A DNA stretch of 64,000 bases, from contig JAHCMI010000025.1 of assembly GCA_019192545.1 (NCBI GenBank), forward strand, positions 1-64,000, written 5' to 3'. The notes beneath the pieces are model-generated. The model did no database searches, was not told where the DNA came from, and saw only the letters and a program-made list of their open reading frames with translations. Each line of letters starts with the position of its first letter. Position 1 is the first letter of the stretch. This stretch comes from Rivularia sp. MS3 (GTDB lineage: Bacteria > Cyanobacteriota > Cyanobacteriia > Cyanobacteriales > Nostocaceae). Positions 43,692 through 51,802 of the stretch are shown piece by piece. The position numbers and the translations under genes are program-made.

Positions 43692-44618
43692 ATGATGATA
43701 CATCAAAGGCAAAAATCTTTCACTTTCACCGTTTCTCTAGCTTCAAAAGCGCATCAATTAGCCGATAAATTTTGCAGCTATCATTCCAACCTGCAAAAAT
43801 CAGAACAAGTTTATGTTAATACTCTAGCAATCTATGCTGTAAATCATTATTTACAATGTCTCGGTTTTGCAACCGATTGGAAAGCAAGTAATAGTTACGA
43901 TATCATAATGCAAAGTTGCCTGGATATCGCCGATATAGAAGTAATAAACCACGGTAAGTTAGAATGTAGAGTTGTTTCGCCAAATGCTGAATTTGTTTAT
44001 ATTCCTCAAGAAGTATGGACGGGAAGAATTGGTTATATTGTGGTACAGCTTGATGAAGATTTAGAAACAGCAACCCTACTAGGATTTACACCAAGAGTAA
44101 CAACAGAGCAATTACCGCTTAACCAATTGGGTGGATTAGAAGAATTTCCTCAATACTTACAGCAAGCTACACCAACAATCAATTTAAATCAATGGTTTGA
44201 AAATTTTTTACAGCAGGGTTGGCAAACTTTAGAATCGCTGCTAACTACCGAATCATTAGCAAATTTAAATCCAAGTTTTAAAGATGCTTCTTATTTGCAA
44301 GGAGAAGAGATTGTTAAAGCTGTAAAAAAAATCGAAATTGGTAATCAATCTGTATTAATATTAATAGCTCTAAAATCAGAATCAGACGAGCAAATAACTG
44401 TCCGCTTGCGAATTTATCCAAATTCAGAAGATAAATGTTTGCCAGAAAATATCAAATTAGCTATATTATCCGATTCCGGAGAAACTTTAAAGGAAGTTAT
44501 TTCTCGTAGCATAGATAATTTTATTCAACTGCCTTCTTTTAAGTGTAGCTCTCAAGAAAGCTTTAAAATTAGATTGTATTTTAATAATATTTATTTTACA
44601 GAAAGTTTCTTTGTTTAA
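43692..44618 (+). CDS. DUF1822-family protein
   Basis: The 308-residue protein shows the DUF1822 pattern: FTFTVSLASKAHQLADKFCSYHSNLQKSEQVYVNTLAIYAVNHYLQCLGFATDW, then LDIADIEVINHGKLECRVVSP and WTGRIGYIVVQLDEDLETATLLGFTPRVTTEQLPLNQLGGLEEFPQYL. DUF1822 proteins are cyanobacterial, of unknown function, and commonly sit with sigma-like and CHAT or CHASE2-CHAT genes. Here the sigma-like gene is immediately upstream and a CHAT gene lies about 4 kb upstream with an RTX gene and a secreted-protein gene between. Confidence 0.82.
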   Translation: MMIHQRQKSFTFTVSLASKAHQLADKFCSYHSNLQKSEQVYVNTLAIYAVNHYLQCLGFATDWKASNSYDIIMQSCLDIADIEVINHGKLECRVVSPNAEFVYIPQEVWTGRIGYIVVQLDEDLETATLLGFTPRVTTEQLPLNQLGGLEEFPQYLQQATPTINLNQWFENFLQQGWQTLESLLTTESLANLNPSFKDASYLQGEEIVKAVKKIEIGNQSVLILIALKSESDEQITVRLRIYPNSEDKCLPENIKLAILSDSGETLKEVISRSIDNFIQLPSFKCSSQESFKIRLYFNNIYFTESFFV

Positions 44619-44662
44619 TTTTTGTGTTTAAGAACATAATAAAGCTACACTATCTATTTACT

Positions 44663-45535
44663 ATGATTGATAATATGCATCCAACCAATCGCGATAAAAT
44701 TATCATATTCCCTTCCCATCAACAAATTCAAGCTGCAATCAACTGGTTACAAAAATATCACCCTGCTAATCCAGATTTGGAATACGCTCTTAATCTTGTG
44801 ATTCAAGGTAAAATCGTTCCCGATAAAACTGGAGAATTAGTAGCTATTTCCTACAAACCATCTATAAATCAAAAGGTAACTCTAGAAAATATTCAGGGAG
44901 CTATGATGATAAATTATCAAAATACTCAAACATCTTTTGAGAGTTGCAATCAAATTACTACCAAATCTTTATTTTCACTCGTTAAAAAGTGCGGTTTACC
45001 TAAAAAAATTATTACTTCGATTCAAGTTAAACAGTGGATTCGTCCGCTGATGCTAGAGCATTATCGAATAGAAAAAGAATACGACCAATTAGTAATGGTT
45101 TGTACTCAATCTATATCTGATAGTAAAGTTAATAGTAAAGGTCGTTGGGCAACATTGCAAGATAAACCGACATTAATAGCTTACGAACAAGCATATATAA
45201 AAGAGCGCGGTAATGGTAATCTCAATCGCGATTGGAATAGCTTAATTAAAAAGCGTCAGGTAGCAGTTTTAGAATATGCTGGTAAAATTGCTTCCATTGT
45301 TAGATACAATCCAATAGCAAATTATGCTTTAGTAGTAGCACCATTCACCTTTCCCGAATTTCGCAGACAAGGATTAGCTCGACAACTATTAGCGTTTTTA
45401 GTTAAAGAATTACTTCAAGAATATGCAGCATTGAAACTGTGGGTAGACGAAGATAATATTGCGGCGATCGCGCTTTATCGTTCTTTAAATTTTCAACAGA
45501 TTGGTTATTGCTACACCGGTTATTTCTGTAAGTAA
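44663..45535 (+). CDS. GNAT-family N-acetyltransferase with N-terminal extension
   Basis: The 290-residue protein ends in a GNAT domain (about 190-290): VAVLEYAGKIASIVRYNPIANYALVVAPFTFPEFRRQGLARQLLAFLVKELL (motif A, RRQGLA) and LKLWVDEDNIAAIALYRSLNFQQIGYCYTGYF (motif B). The first 180 residues (FPSHQQIQAAINWLQKYHPANPDLEYALNLVIQGKIV...) are not recognised. An earlier GTG at 44624 would add 13 residues; ATG 44663 is preferred. It follows the DUF1822 gene by 44 bases and is probably co-transcribed with it. The acceptor substrate is unknown. Confidence 0.8.
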   Translation: MIDNMHPTNRDKIIIFPSHQQIQAAINWLQKYHPANPDLEYALNLVIQGKIVPDKTGELVAISYKPSINQKVTLENIQGAMMINYQNTQTSFESCNQITTKSLFSLVKKCGLPKKIITSIQVKQWIRPLMLEHYRIEKEYDQLVMVCTQSISDSKVNSKGRWATLQDKPTLIAYEQAYIKERGNGNLNRDWNSLIKKRQVAVLEYAGKIASIVRYNPIANYALVVAPFTFPEFRRQGLARQLLAFLVKELLQEYAALKLWVDEDNIAAIALYRSLNFQQIGYCYTGYFCK

Positions 45536-45617
45536 TTATTAGTTCCAAAAAATTTGAACTTATTTATAATACCTCTAACCTTTAACCTTCAACCTTTGAC
45601 CTTAATAAAGCACCATC

Positions 45618-45926
45618 TTAACTACGTAAACCTTTTCCTTTCAAAAGTGTATCAGCCCAAACTTTATCTTCCGAATTTAATGCTGGTACTGGTTCAATAC
45701 TATAATCTATTGCTAAATCAAAACCTGCTTGTTCGTAAACTTGTGCTAACAAGCTTTGTAAATCCACATCGCCTAAATATGTCCGTTTTTCGATAGCTAC
45801 TCGATATTTAGGACGAATTGGTGGAGCTATAGCAATAGCAATTGCTGTAATCAACCGATGATGCACTTCTGCCCATAATTCAGGATTTTCTAAATAAGGA
45901 TTCATTCCCGGAAATGGAGAAGACAT
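45618..45926 (-). pseudogene. Truncated DUF4058 gene
   Basis: The 102 residues begin MSSPFPGMNPYLENPELWAEVHHRLITAIAIAIAPPIRPKYRVAIEKRTYL, an excellent match to the start of DUF4058 proteins, which are usually about 250 residues. The frame ends at VWADTLLKGKGLRS with no equivalent of the C-terminal two thirds, and no continuation is visible toward 45540. It is a 3'-deleted remnant or a reduced form. DUF4058 genes are abundant in cyanobacteria; function is unknown. Confidence 0.75.
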
Positions 45927-45990
45927 AAGCCGCACTTCAAGTAACTATAATTCCAATTTTAGATTAATTCCATATGTTGTGCTTCGATTA

Positions 45991-46056
45991 GAAACCGGGT
46001 TTCTTATGCATCGCTAAACAAACAATAATGTTTTTACGACTAGAAACCCGGTTTTT
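45991..46056. repeat. Dispersed inverted repeat (AAACCCGGTTT)
   Basis: GAAACCGGGTTTCTTA and TAGAAACCCGGTTTTTTT are inverted copies about 35 bases apart, in the spacer between two minus-strand genes. The related perfect hairpin is at 54574-54602. Both could act as terminators. Confidence 0.65.
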
Positions 46057-46086
46057 TTGTAGTTTTCTATTCCCTATTCCCTACTA

Positions 46087-46491
46087 TTAATTCCCTTCAC
46101 CAGTTCGTTCGGGATTTTCTACACCAATTAATTTATTCCAAAGTTGATAACCAATTTCGGATTTAGGAACATAATAATTATCATCACCCGCTTCTATCGC
46201 ACCCATCGCGGTAAATTCTTCTCTTTTTGGGTTATTTAAATCGATATAAGTCGCAGTTTGTGCTAAACGACTGCCGCGAGGAATAATTACAATTTGCTTT
46301 AATTCATCATCTGTAAAATCTTGCAGCTTGTTGTGTAATTCCTTGATATCGTAAGCATTTAAACCAGCTTTCTCTGGATTTTTACCGTCAAGTCCGTGAT
46401 TCAAACCCGCACCTTCATGGGGATTTAGGTCTTGTTTATACTCCTGTGGCATATTCTCAGAAGCTTGACCTTTTCTTTGTACTTCAGCCAT
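46087..46491 (-). CDS. Conserved-looking hypothetical protein
   Basis: The 134-residue hydrophilic protein has a glycine/asparagine-rich start (EYKQDLNPHEGAGLNHGLDGKNPEKAGLNAYDIKELHNKLQDF) and a more ordered end (DELKQIVIIPRGSRLAQTATYIDLNNPKREEFTAMG, DDNYYVPKSEIGYQLWNKLIG). No signal peptide or membrane helix is present. I do not recognise a family with certainty; the order of motifs looks like small stress-related cyanobacterial or proteobacterial proteins. It lies 48 bases downstream of the PEBP gene on the same strand, so the two may be co-expressed. Confidence 0.7.
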   Translation of the reverse strand: MAEVQRKGQASENMPQEYKQDLNPHEGAGLNHGLDGKNPEKAGLNAYDIKELHNKLQDFTDDELKQIVIIPRGSRLAQTATYIDLNNPKREEFTAMGAIEAGDDNYYVPKSEIGYQLWNKLIGVENPERTGEGN

Positions 46492-46538
46492 GATTATTCC
46501 TTTTATTCCTGCAATTTAGAATTAAAAACTAATAAAAA

Positions 46539-46997
46539 CTACTTTTGTCGCTTGTAACGCCCAATTAATTCTGTTTGAACAACTATATGTCCTTCCATTG
46601 CTGCTTCTATATCTTTTTTACTCGCACCTGCGGCTAAACCTAAAGGAGTATCTAAAGCATAAAGCTTGAAATAGTAACGATGGGTACCATCGGGAGGACA
46701 AGGAGCACCATAACCGAACTGTTCGTAATCGTTAGTACCGTGAATTCCGCTACCTTCTAACATCGGTTCGGCTGCGATAGCTTCGGGTATGTAACGAGTT
46801 TTCGGTGGTATATCGTAAAGCACCCAGTGAACAAAAGTTTTACCGGGAGCATCTGGATCGTCCATAATTAACGCCAGACTTTGAGTTTGCGGAGGCGGTT
46901 CGTCCCACTTCAAAGACGGGGATTTTGCTTCACCATCGCAAGTATATTCAGGTGGAATCAATCCATCCGCAGAAAAGCTATCGCTTTCTAATTTCAT
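46539..46997 (-). CDS. YbhB/YbcL-type phosphatidylethanolamine-binding protein
   Basis: The 152-residue protein matches the bacterial PEBP (Raf-kinase-inhibitor-like) family: FSADGLIPPEYTCDGEAKSPSLKWDEPPPQTQSLALIMDDPDAPGKTFVHWVLYDIPP, then GTNDYEQFGYGAPCPPDGTHRYYFKLYALD. The DDPDAP and GPxPP-like (GAPCPPDGTHRY) anion-binding motifs are intact and length is typical. There is no signal peptide. These proteins bind phospholipid-like anions; the bacterial role is not settled. Confidence 0.9.
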   Translation of the reverse strand: MKLESDSFSADGLIPPEYTCDGEAKSPSLKWDEPPPQTQSLALIMDDPDAPGKTFVHWVLYDIPPKTRYIPEAIAAEPMLEGSGIHGTNDYEQFGYGAPCPPDGTHRYYFKLYALDTPLGLAAGASKKDIEAAMEGHIVVQTELIGRYKRQK

Positions 46998-47145
46998 AAA
47001 CTAGTAAACCATCTCAAAATAAACAGTAGCTGCAAGTCGCACTGCTGTAGGTTAACGCTGTTTATTGCTAAAATCCGTCACCCAAAAGGAATTTATTCGT
47101 AAAACTCTCTCAGTCTAAAGTAATATGCCTTGAGTGTTAGAGGTA

Positions 47146-47275
47146 ATTAGTATTCGATTTCATTAAAATTGACGGGTGAAGGCAGGCAGGGGAAGCAGGG
47201 GAAGCAGGGGAGCAGGGGGAGAAAAGAATTTTGAGAAAAAATAAACACATCAAAACTTATGAAATGAACTACTAG
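47146..47275. repeat. MITE-like dispersed repeat, family A, variant copy
   Basis: The left end reads ATTTCATTAAAATTGACGGG and the right end CACATCAAAACTTATGAAAT, mutually inverted. They enclose a GGGGAAGCA tandem tract. It shares an ACTAGT junction with the next copy. Confidence 0.65.
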
Positions 47276-47403
47276 TGGTTTGTCCTATTAATAATGACGG
47301 GTAAGGGCAGGGAGGGGGAGAGGGGGAGAGTGGGGGAGTGGGGGAAGAAAATATTTTTTATATTTACGATATGCCCATCAAAACTAACGGGACAGACTAC
47401 TAG
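47272..47403. repeat. MITE-like dispersed repeat, family A, copy 2
   Basis: Terminal inverted repeats CTAGTGGTTTGTCCTATTA and AACGGGACAGACTACTAG enclose GGGAGGGGGAGAG tandem units and a TATTTACGATATGCCCATC segment. It is nearly the reverse complement of 52-189. Confidence 0.8.
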
Positions 47404-47556
47404 CGCAACCCAACGCGGGTGTTGGGTTACGGCACAATTTGATAGATTTTCGTCACAAACTTAAATTGCCTATCGCGTCTAAGCCAACCTATAAGACACC
47501 CCTCTCCGATGTCTTGAAGAGGGGAAGGGGGTGAGGTTCAACCGCTATAGTTTTTT

Positions 47557-48588
47557 CTAAGCTGCTAGATGCTCGCACAATCTATCAATTTCTCTACTTT
47601 GCTCCTCAATAATTGTATGTGCAACTTTTTCTAATAATTCCATATTTTCTTCAGTAGTATTATCTAAATCATCATTAGCTTCAGTCAATTCTTTTTGGAA
47701 GCGATAGTACTGTTTATGGGTATTTTGGGCATCCGGTAATAACTGCCTTAACTGATAATTTGCTACCTCGCTAGCACCGTCAAGAAAAATATTAATTAAT
47801 GGCTGCAACCATTGCAGTTTACCCCAATTAACTGCTTTTTCGTAAGGAAATTTTCTTGTCAGAGAACCGGTACCAAAAGAAGCAACTAAAATATCTTCTA
47901 AACCTATTTCTTCTCCGCGATTTTGGGAATAAATAATAGCTTCAACAATCGCTAAAGCTGTAGGATTATTTGCAAACATTGCGCCATCTACTAAAGCATA
48001 ATCATCAGAATCGTCGCAACCACGCATCGCTAATTTATAAGGTTGAAAAAAGGTTGGAGCAGCAGAAGTTGCCATTGCTGCTTCTATCATCTTGTAATCA
48101 GTGCAAAGCTTACGAAAAGTAGTTCCTGAATGTCTTTGAAATCTAGGATTATTAATAAAAAATACCGGTACCCGCAACTCGATATCATAACTAGTAACAA
48201 AAATATTAGTTAATGCATCTCTAAGAACCGCATCTTTGAAGTATTTCTCTGCAACTTTTTGTCTACCCTCAGAAGGATATTTTGGTCTTAATAAATCATC
48301 AACTTCCGTTAAACTTTCTAAAAAAGGTTCGTGAAAAATATTTTTGCCATCTTCTCGGTACATATTAATTATCTCTTCCATACTGTACCGAGCATTATTT
48401 GGACTATCTTGATTCGGCATTGTAAGAATCATCGCCAAAAAACCTCCAGTCGAAGTTCCAGCGATTAAATCAAACAATTCCCAAATCCGCTTTTGAGTGC
48501 GTTCTTCAATTTCCTTAAGAATTATTGCCGGAATAATACCACGAATACCGCCACCATCAATTGATAATACTTTATATTTAAAAGACAT
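47557..48588 (-). CDS. Patatin-like phospholipase
   Basis: The 343-residue protein has the patatin lipid acyl hydrolase pattern: oxyanion loop SIDGGGIRGIIPAIILKEIEER (about residues 9-30), the nucleophile in LIAGTSTGGFLAM (Ser of GTSTGG, about residue 47), ATSAAPTFFQPY and the second dyad residue in ALVDGAMFANNPTALA (DGA). It lacks a signal peptide and would act on membrane lipids from the cytoplasm. Patatin enzymes of this length also occur as effectors in defence operons, but no cyclase or sensor gene is adjacent here. Confidence 0.9.
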   Translation of the reverse strand: MSFKYKVLSIDGGGIRGIIPAIILKEIEERTQKRIWELFDLIAGTSTGGFLAMILTMPNQDSPNNARYSMEEIINMYREDGKNIFHEPFLESLTEVDDLLRPKYPSEGRQKVAEKYFKDAVLRDALTNIFVTSYDIELRVPVFFINNPRFQRHSGTTFRKLCTDYKMIEAAMATSAAPTFFQPYKLAMRGCDDSDDYALVDGAMFANNPTALAIVEAIIYSQNRGEEIGLEDILVASFGTGSLTRKFPYEKAVNWGKLQWLQPLINIFLDGASEVANYQLRQLLPDAQNTHKQYYRFQKELTEANDDLDNTTEENMELLEKVAHTIIEEQSREIDRLCEHLAA

Positions 48589-48920
48589 ATTTATCCCCCT
48601 TCTATCTTATTATCTTAATTCTTAAGTATCCTACAGCAGTGAAGGTAGCAATTTCGCGCCCGGTAAGTTTATTTTTAAGATTAGAAAATGGAAAATTGGG
48701 CATGGTGAGAGTAGTAGCGTGCGGAGGTTCCCAAGCCACTCTCGTGCGCGGGTTCCCCGCGTTGAGAGAAGTGGCGCTCCGTTGAGCGAACTACCGAACC
48801 CGAAGGGGGCATGGGGCATTGAAAAAGAGGGGAAGAGGGGGAAGAGAGAAAAGAAAATACTACTTGCTACTTGCTACTTGCTACTCCTAACCATTCCCCA
48901 ATCCCCTATGCCCAATTTAT
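48589..48920. other. Spacer with GC-rich repeat
   Basis: About 330 bases containing a GC-rich unit (GTGCGGAGGTTCCCAAGCC, about 48718-48815), whose GCGGAGGTTCCC piece also occurs inverted inside 14390-14682. GGGGAAGAGG and TACTTGC tandem repeats follow. No gene is credible; both ORFs across it are repeat-derived. Confidence 0.55.
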
Positions 48921-50228
48921 TTACATTGTCAAAGATTGAGCATTAGTTTCAATTAATTGCGCTAAATCTTTGAGGAATGCCGCTGCATGGGCACCGTAGA
49001 TAACTCTATGGTCGCAGGTAATGTTAACTTTCATTTGCTGTTTTACTCCCATCATGCCGTCAGGGGTAGCTACGACTTCCGGACGAGATGCAGCGATCGC
49101 CAAAATTGAACCTTGATTGGGTGGCAAAATCGCATCGAATGTATCTACACCAAACATACCTAAGTTGGATATGGTGAAGGTACCGCTACTGTACTCTTCT
49201 GGCTGCAATTGCTTTGTTCGAGCGCGTTCTACCAATGATTTCCAGTTACGCGACAAACTGTAAATATCTAAGCGATCGGCATGTTGCAATACTGGTGTAA
49301 TTAATCCTCCGTCATCCATTGCTACAGCTACCGCAATGTTAATGTTGGCAGGATATACGATTCCCTGTTCTGAATAATTTGTATTTAACAAGGGATGTTT
49401 CTGTAATGTCATTGCTACCGCTTTAGCTAGTAGCGCTGTCATTGTTACACCTTTAGATTTTATTTGCTTGTAAAGTTTGTTTAATTCGTCGGTAGTAATC
49501 GAATAACCTACGTGGAATATTGGTACGGACAAGCTATGATTCATAGTCCGCACTACGGCATTTTGTAAAGTCGTTAAAGGTACCGTTTGCCCTGGAGTTA
49601 CCGCAACTGGCATAGGTGCGGGGGTTGCTGCTGGAGTGACTTTGGGAGCGTTCGGTGCCGATGTAACCGCTGGTTGAGTTTGAGGTGTAGCTGTTGTAGA
49701 TTTACCGGCGGCTGTTTCCACATCTTGTGCAATAATACGCCCGTGAGGACCGCTACCGGAAATACCGCTTAAATCAACTTTAAATTCTTTGGCTAATTTA
49801 CGAGCGCGGGGTGAAGCAATTTTTCTACCACTTCCACGTGCCGCACCATTTTGAGAAGTACCATTAGGTGAAGCTGTTGAGGCCGGTTGTGCTGTTTGTC
49901 CGGGTGCAGTTGCAGCAGCAACTTTAGCCGGTTCTGGCGCTGCACCACTCGATTTGGCTTGAGCCACTGCTGCTTCAATTTCCGCTTCAGTTTCCGCTAA
50001 AAACGCGATCGCTGAACCCACAGGGGCGCTGCTTCCGGCTTCTACTACAATGTGTGCCATATATCCTTCATAGAAGGATTCCACATCCATATCTGCTTTA
50101 TCTGATTCAACAACTACCACCGTTTCGCCTTTCTCTACTTTGTCCCCAGGAGATTTCTCCCAAGAAACAATTTTACCTTCGGTCATTGTAGAACTCAGCG
50201 CGGGCATAAATATTTCGTGAATACTCAT
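48921..50228 (-). CDS. Dihydrolipoamide acetyltransferase (PDH E2)
   Basis: This is the E2 core of pyruvate dehydrogenase, which makes acetyl-CoA. The 435-residue protein has one lipoyl domain (1-80) with the lipoylated Lys in VESDKADMDVE (about residue 44), an Ala/Pro/Thr-rich linker and a peripheral-subunit-binding domain (about 135-172, ASPRARKLAKEFKVDLSGISGSGPHGRIIAQDV). A second Pro/Ala linker leads to the catalytic domain (about 210-435), ending in CDHRVIYGAHAAAFLKDL. The usual catalytic DHRxxDG motif reads DHRVIYG here, as in other plastid/cyanobacterial E2 proteins as far as I recall. The other PDH genes are not in the window. Confidence 0.92.
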   Translation of the reverse strand: MSIHEIFMPALSSTMTEGKIVSWEKSPGDKVEKGETVVVVESDKADMDVESFYEGYMAHIVVEAGSSAPVGSAIAFLAETEAEIEAAVAQAKSSGAAPEPAKVAAATAPGQTAQPASTASPNGTSQNGAARGSGRKIASPRARKLAKEFKVDLSGISGSGPHGRIIAQDVETAAGKSTTATPQTQPAVTSAPNAPKVTPAATPAPMPVAVTPGQTVPLTTLQNAVVRTMNHSLSVPIFHVGYSITTDELNKLYKQIKSKGVTMTALLAKAVAMTLQKHPLLNTNYSEQGIVYPANINIAVAVAMDDGGLITPVLQHADRLDIYSLSRNWKSLVERARTKQLQPEEYSSGTFTISNLGMFGVDTFDAILPPNQGSILAIAASRPEVVATPDGMMGVKQQMKVNITCDHRVIYGAHAAAFLKDLAQLIETNAQSLTM

Positions 50229-50676
50229 AAGAAATGAAAGCGAATAAATAATTTACGGACTTTAATAGTTTTTTCCAGATTGCATTGTATCGCGAGGGCG
50301 GACGCGACGAACTATTTTAGAACTACACTTGTAGAAGAATCTGTATTTGTGCGTACTAAGGGAAGTATTAAATATCAGAAGTTTAAAAAAATATAAAGTT
50401 GCCTGCTTACCTATAAAGAATATGGTTATATTTTTTTCAACTTTAGAAATCCTACTAATTTTTTGTTCGTCAGCTTGCTAAATAGATGTCAGTATTACTA
50501 CATACAAGTAAGGAATAAATACTTAAGCGAAGTTAAAAATATCTCCGAGGATAATTCTTTTTTAGCAAAATTTTTCGGAAATTCCCCTCAAAGTATGAAG
50601 AAAGGAGTCATGTCTAGAATTAAAATTCATTATGGATAGATAAAAAACAAACCCTTAAAAATTTTCTTAAAATCTT
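50229..50676. other. Divergent spacer with no gene recognised
   Basis: About 450 AT-rich bases between the divergent PDH E2 gene and the small membrane-anchored gene at 50677. Promoters for both should be here. No repeat family was recognised. Confidence 0.35.
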
Positions 50677-51198
50677 ATGTCGGCAAAGTTGAAATTATTG
50701 ACGTTATTTACGCTAAGTTTCTTTGCCACCGCTGTTGTAGTTGGAATCGATAGAATCCACAAGTGGCATTCTAATCGCTTATATAATTCTAAAAAACAAC
50801 AGCAAGTCCAGGCAAAGCAAAACTCAAATCAAAAGCTTGTAGTATACCATTCTAGGATAAAGTATAAAGCAATACCGCTGACTAGATTTAGAACGGTACT
50901 CAGAGGCACAGATCCGGCAGCCCTCGCTATCAATGCTTTTGATGCTACTCAATCGCAGCAATTAAATCGCAAGGTGGAGGTAATTTATCCTCAAAGAGAT
51001 CGAGCAATGGTTTTGATAACTCAAACGAATTCAAATTCATCGGAGTTAAAACCAATTAAATATCGAGTTGAGCTAACAAGCTTTGGTCGTTCGCTGTTTG
51101 TAACTTCCCCTCCGTTGTGGCAAATCGTATGGGCTGGTTCTTCCGAACAATGTTTAGTAAGTAGAAATAATACGGTTCCCAGCGCAACCTGTCGCTAA
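50677..51198 (+). CDS. Hypothetical protein with one N-terminal TM segment
   Basis: The 173-residue protein has a membrane helix or signal anchor (about residues 5-25, LKLLTLFTLSFFATAVVVGI), a basic Gln/Lys-rich linker and a beta-rich domain (IKYKAIPLTRFRTVLRGTDPAALAINAFDATQ, VEVIYPQRDRAMVLITQT, IKYRVELTSFG...LWQIVWAGSSEQC). I do not recognise a family. It is a single-gene unit facing the E2 gene. Confidence 0.7.
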   Translation: MSAKLKLLTLFTLSFFATAVVVGIDRIHKWHSNRLYNSKKQQQVQAKQNSNQKLVVYHSRIKYKAIPLTRFRTVLRGTDPAALAINAFDATQSQQLNRKVEVIYPQRDRAMVLITQTNSNSSELKPIKYRVELTSFGRSLFVTSPPLWQIVWAGSSEQCLVSRNNTVPSATCR

Positions 51199-51306
51199 CG
51201 ATCGCATTTTACTGTTGAGAAATTACCCTAGATAAAAAATAAGCATTCAGAATTCTGAATTCACTTGACAATGAATCCAGAATTCTTACTATTTTATGTG
51301 ACCTTT

Positions 51307-51756
51307 TTAAATGTCGCCGCGAATTTCTTCGATAACGCCATCGCGCAGAACAATTTCGACCTGCATTTTACTAATTAAGTTATCGCCTTGTTCTGCTCGG
51401 AAGAAACCTTCGAGTTGAAATTGATTCACTTCTTGGTCTAATTCCAGCATTTGTACTTGTTGGAGATTTTGCAGGCTTTGGTTTTTCTGCTCTAGCATCT
51501 CGCTTTTTTTCTCATTCACCTGAGTTTGAATATTCTCAATTTGCTGTAGTGTTTGAGGTCCTGGGGGTTGCAAACCTTGCTTTTGAATTTCAGTAATTGC
51601 TCGTTGCCCTTGGACATCAATTTGCTGTAATTGCTGATCGGTTTGGTTGATTTGAGATTGTAATTGCTGGGTTACTTCCTCTTTCCATAAAGGTGTAACG
51701 ATGGCTTTAACGTTAATAACGCGCTTTAGCAGCAATTGAGGGTTGGAGATGTCCAT
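51307..51756 (-). CDS. YlqD-family protein
   Basis: The 149-residue protein has the YlqD layout of cyanobacteria: N-terminal LLLKRVINVKAIVTPLWKEEVTQQLQSQINQTDQQLQQI, a long glutamine-rich coiled coil (about 30-105) and a beta-strand end FFRAEQGDNLISKMQVEIVLRDGVIEEIRGDI. Function is unknown. It starts 46 bases after the stop of the acyl-CoA synthetase gene and is probably co-transcribed with it. Confidence 0.8.
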   Translation of the reverse strand: MDISNPQLLLKRVINVKAIVTPLWKEEVTQQLQSQINQTDQQLQQIDVQGQRAITEIQKQGLQPPGPQTLQQIENIQTQVNEKKSEMLEQKNQSLQNLQQVQMLELDQEVNQFQLEGFFRAEQGDNLISKMQVEIVLRDGVIEEIRGDI

Positions 51757-51802
51757 AGAAGTATCTTTTTTTCCTTTTTAATTCAATAACAAGCCAATAT
51801 GT

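Larger units (their letters stand above)
46998..47556. other. Spacer made of dispersed repeats
   Basis: It holds two head-to-tail family A elements (47146-47275 and 47272-47403) and a family B palindrome (47404-47493), abutting one another, plus G-rich tandem tracts GGGGAAGCAG and GGGGAGAG. There is no gene. Confidence 0.7.

Noticed and set aside
47557-48588. Patatin gene as part of a CBASS-like defence operon
   Set aside because: No cyclase, sensor or accessory gene is adjacent; the neighbours are repeats and the PDH E2 gene.
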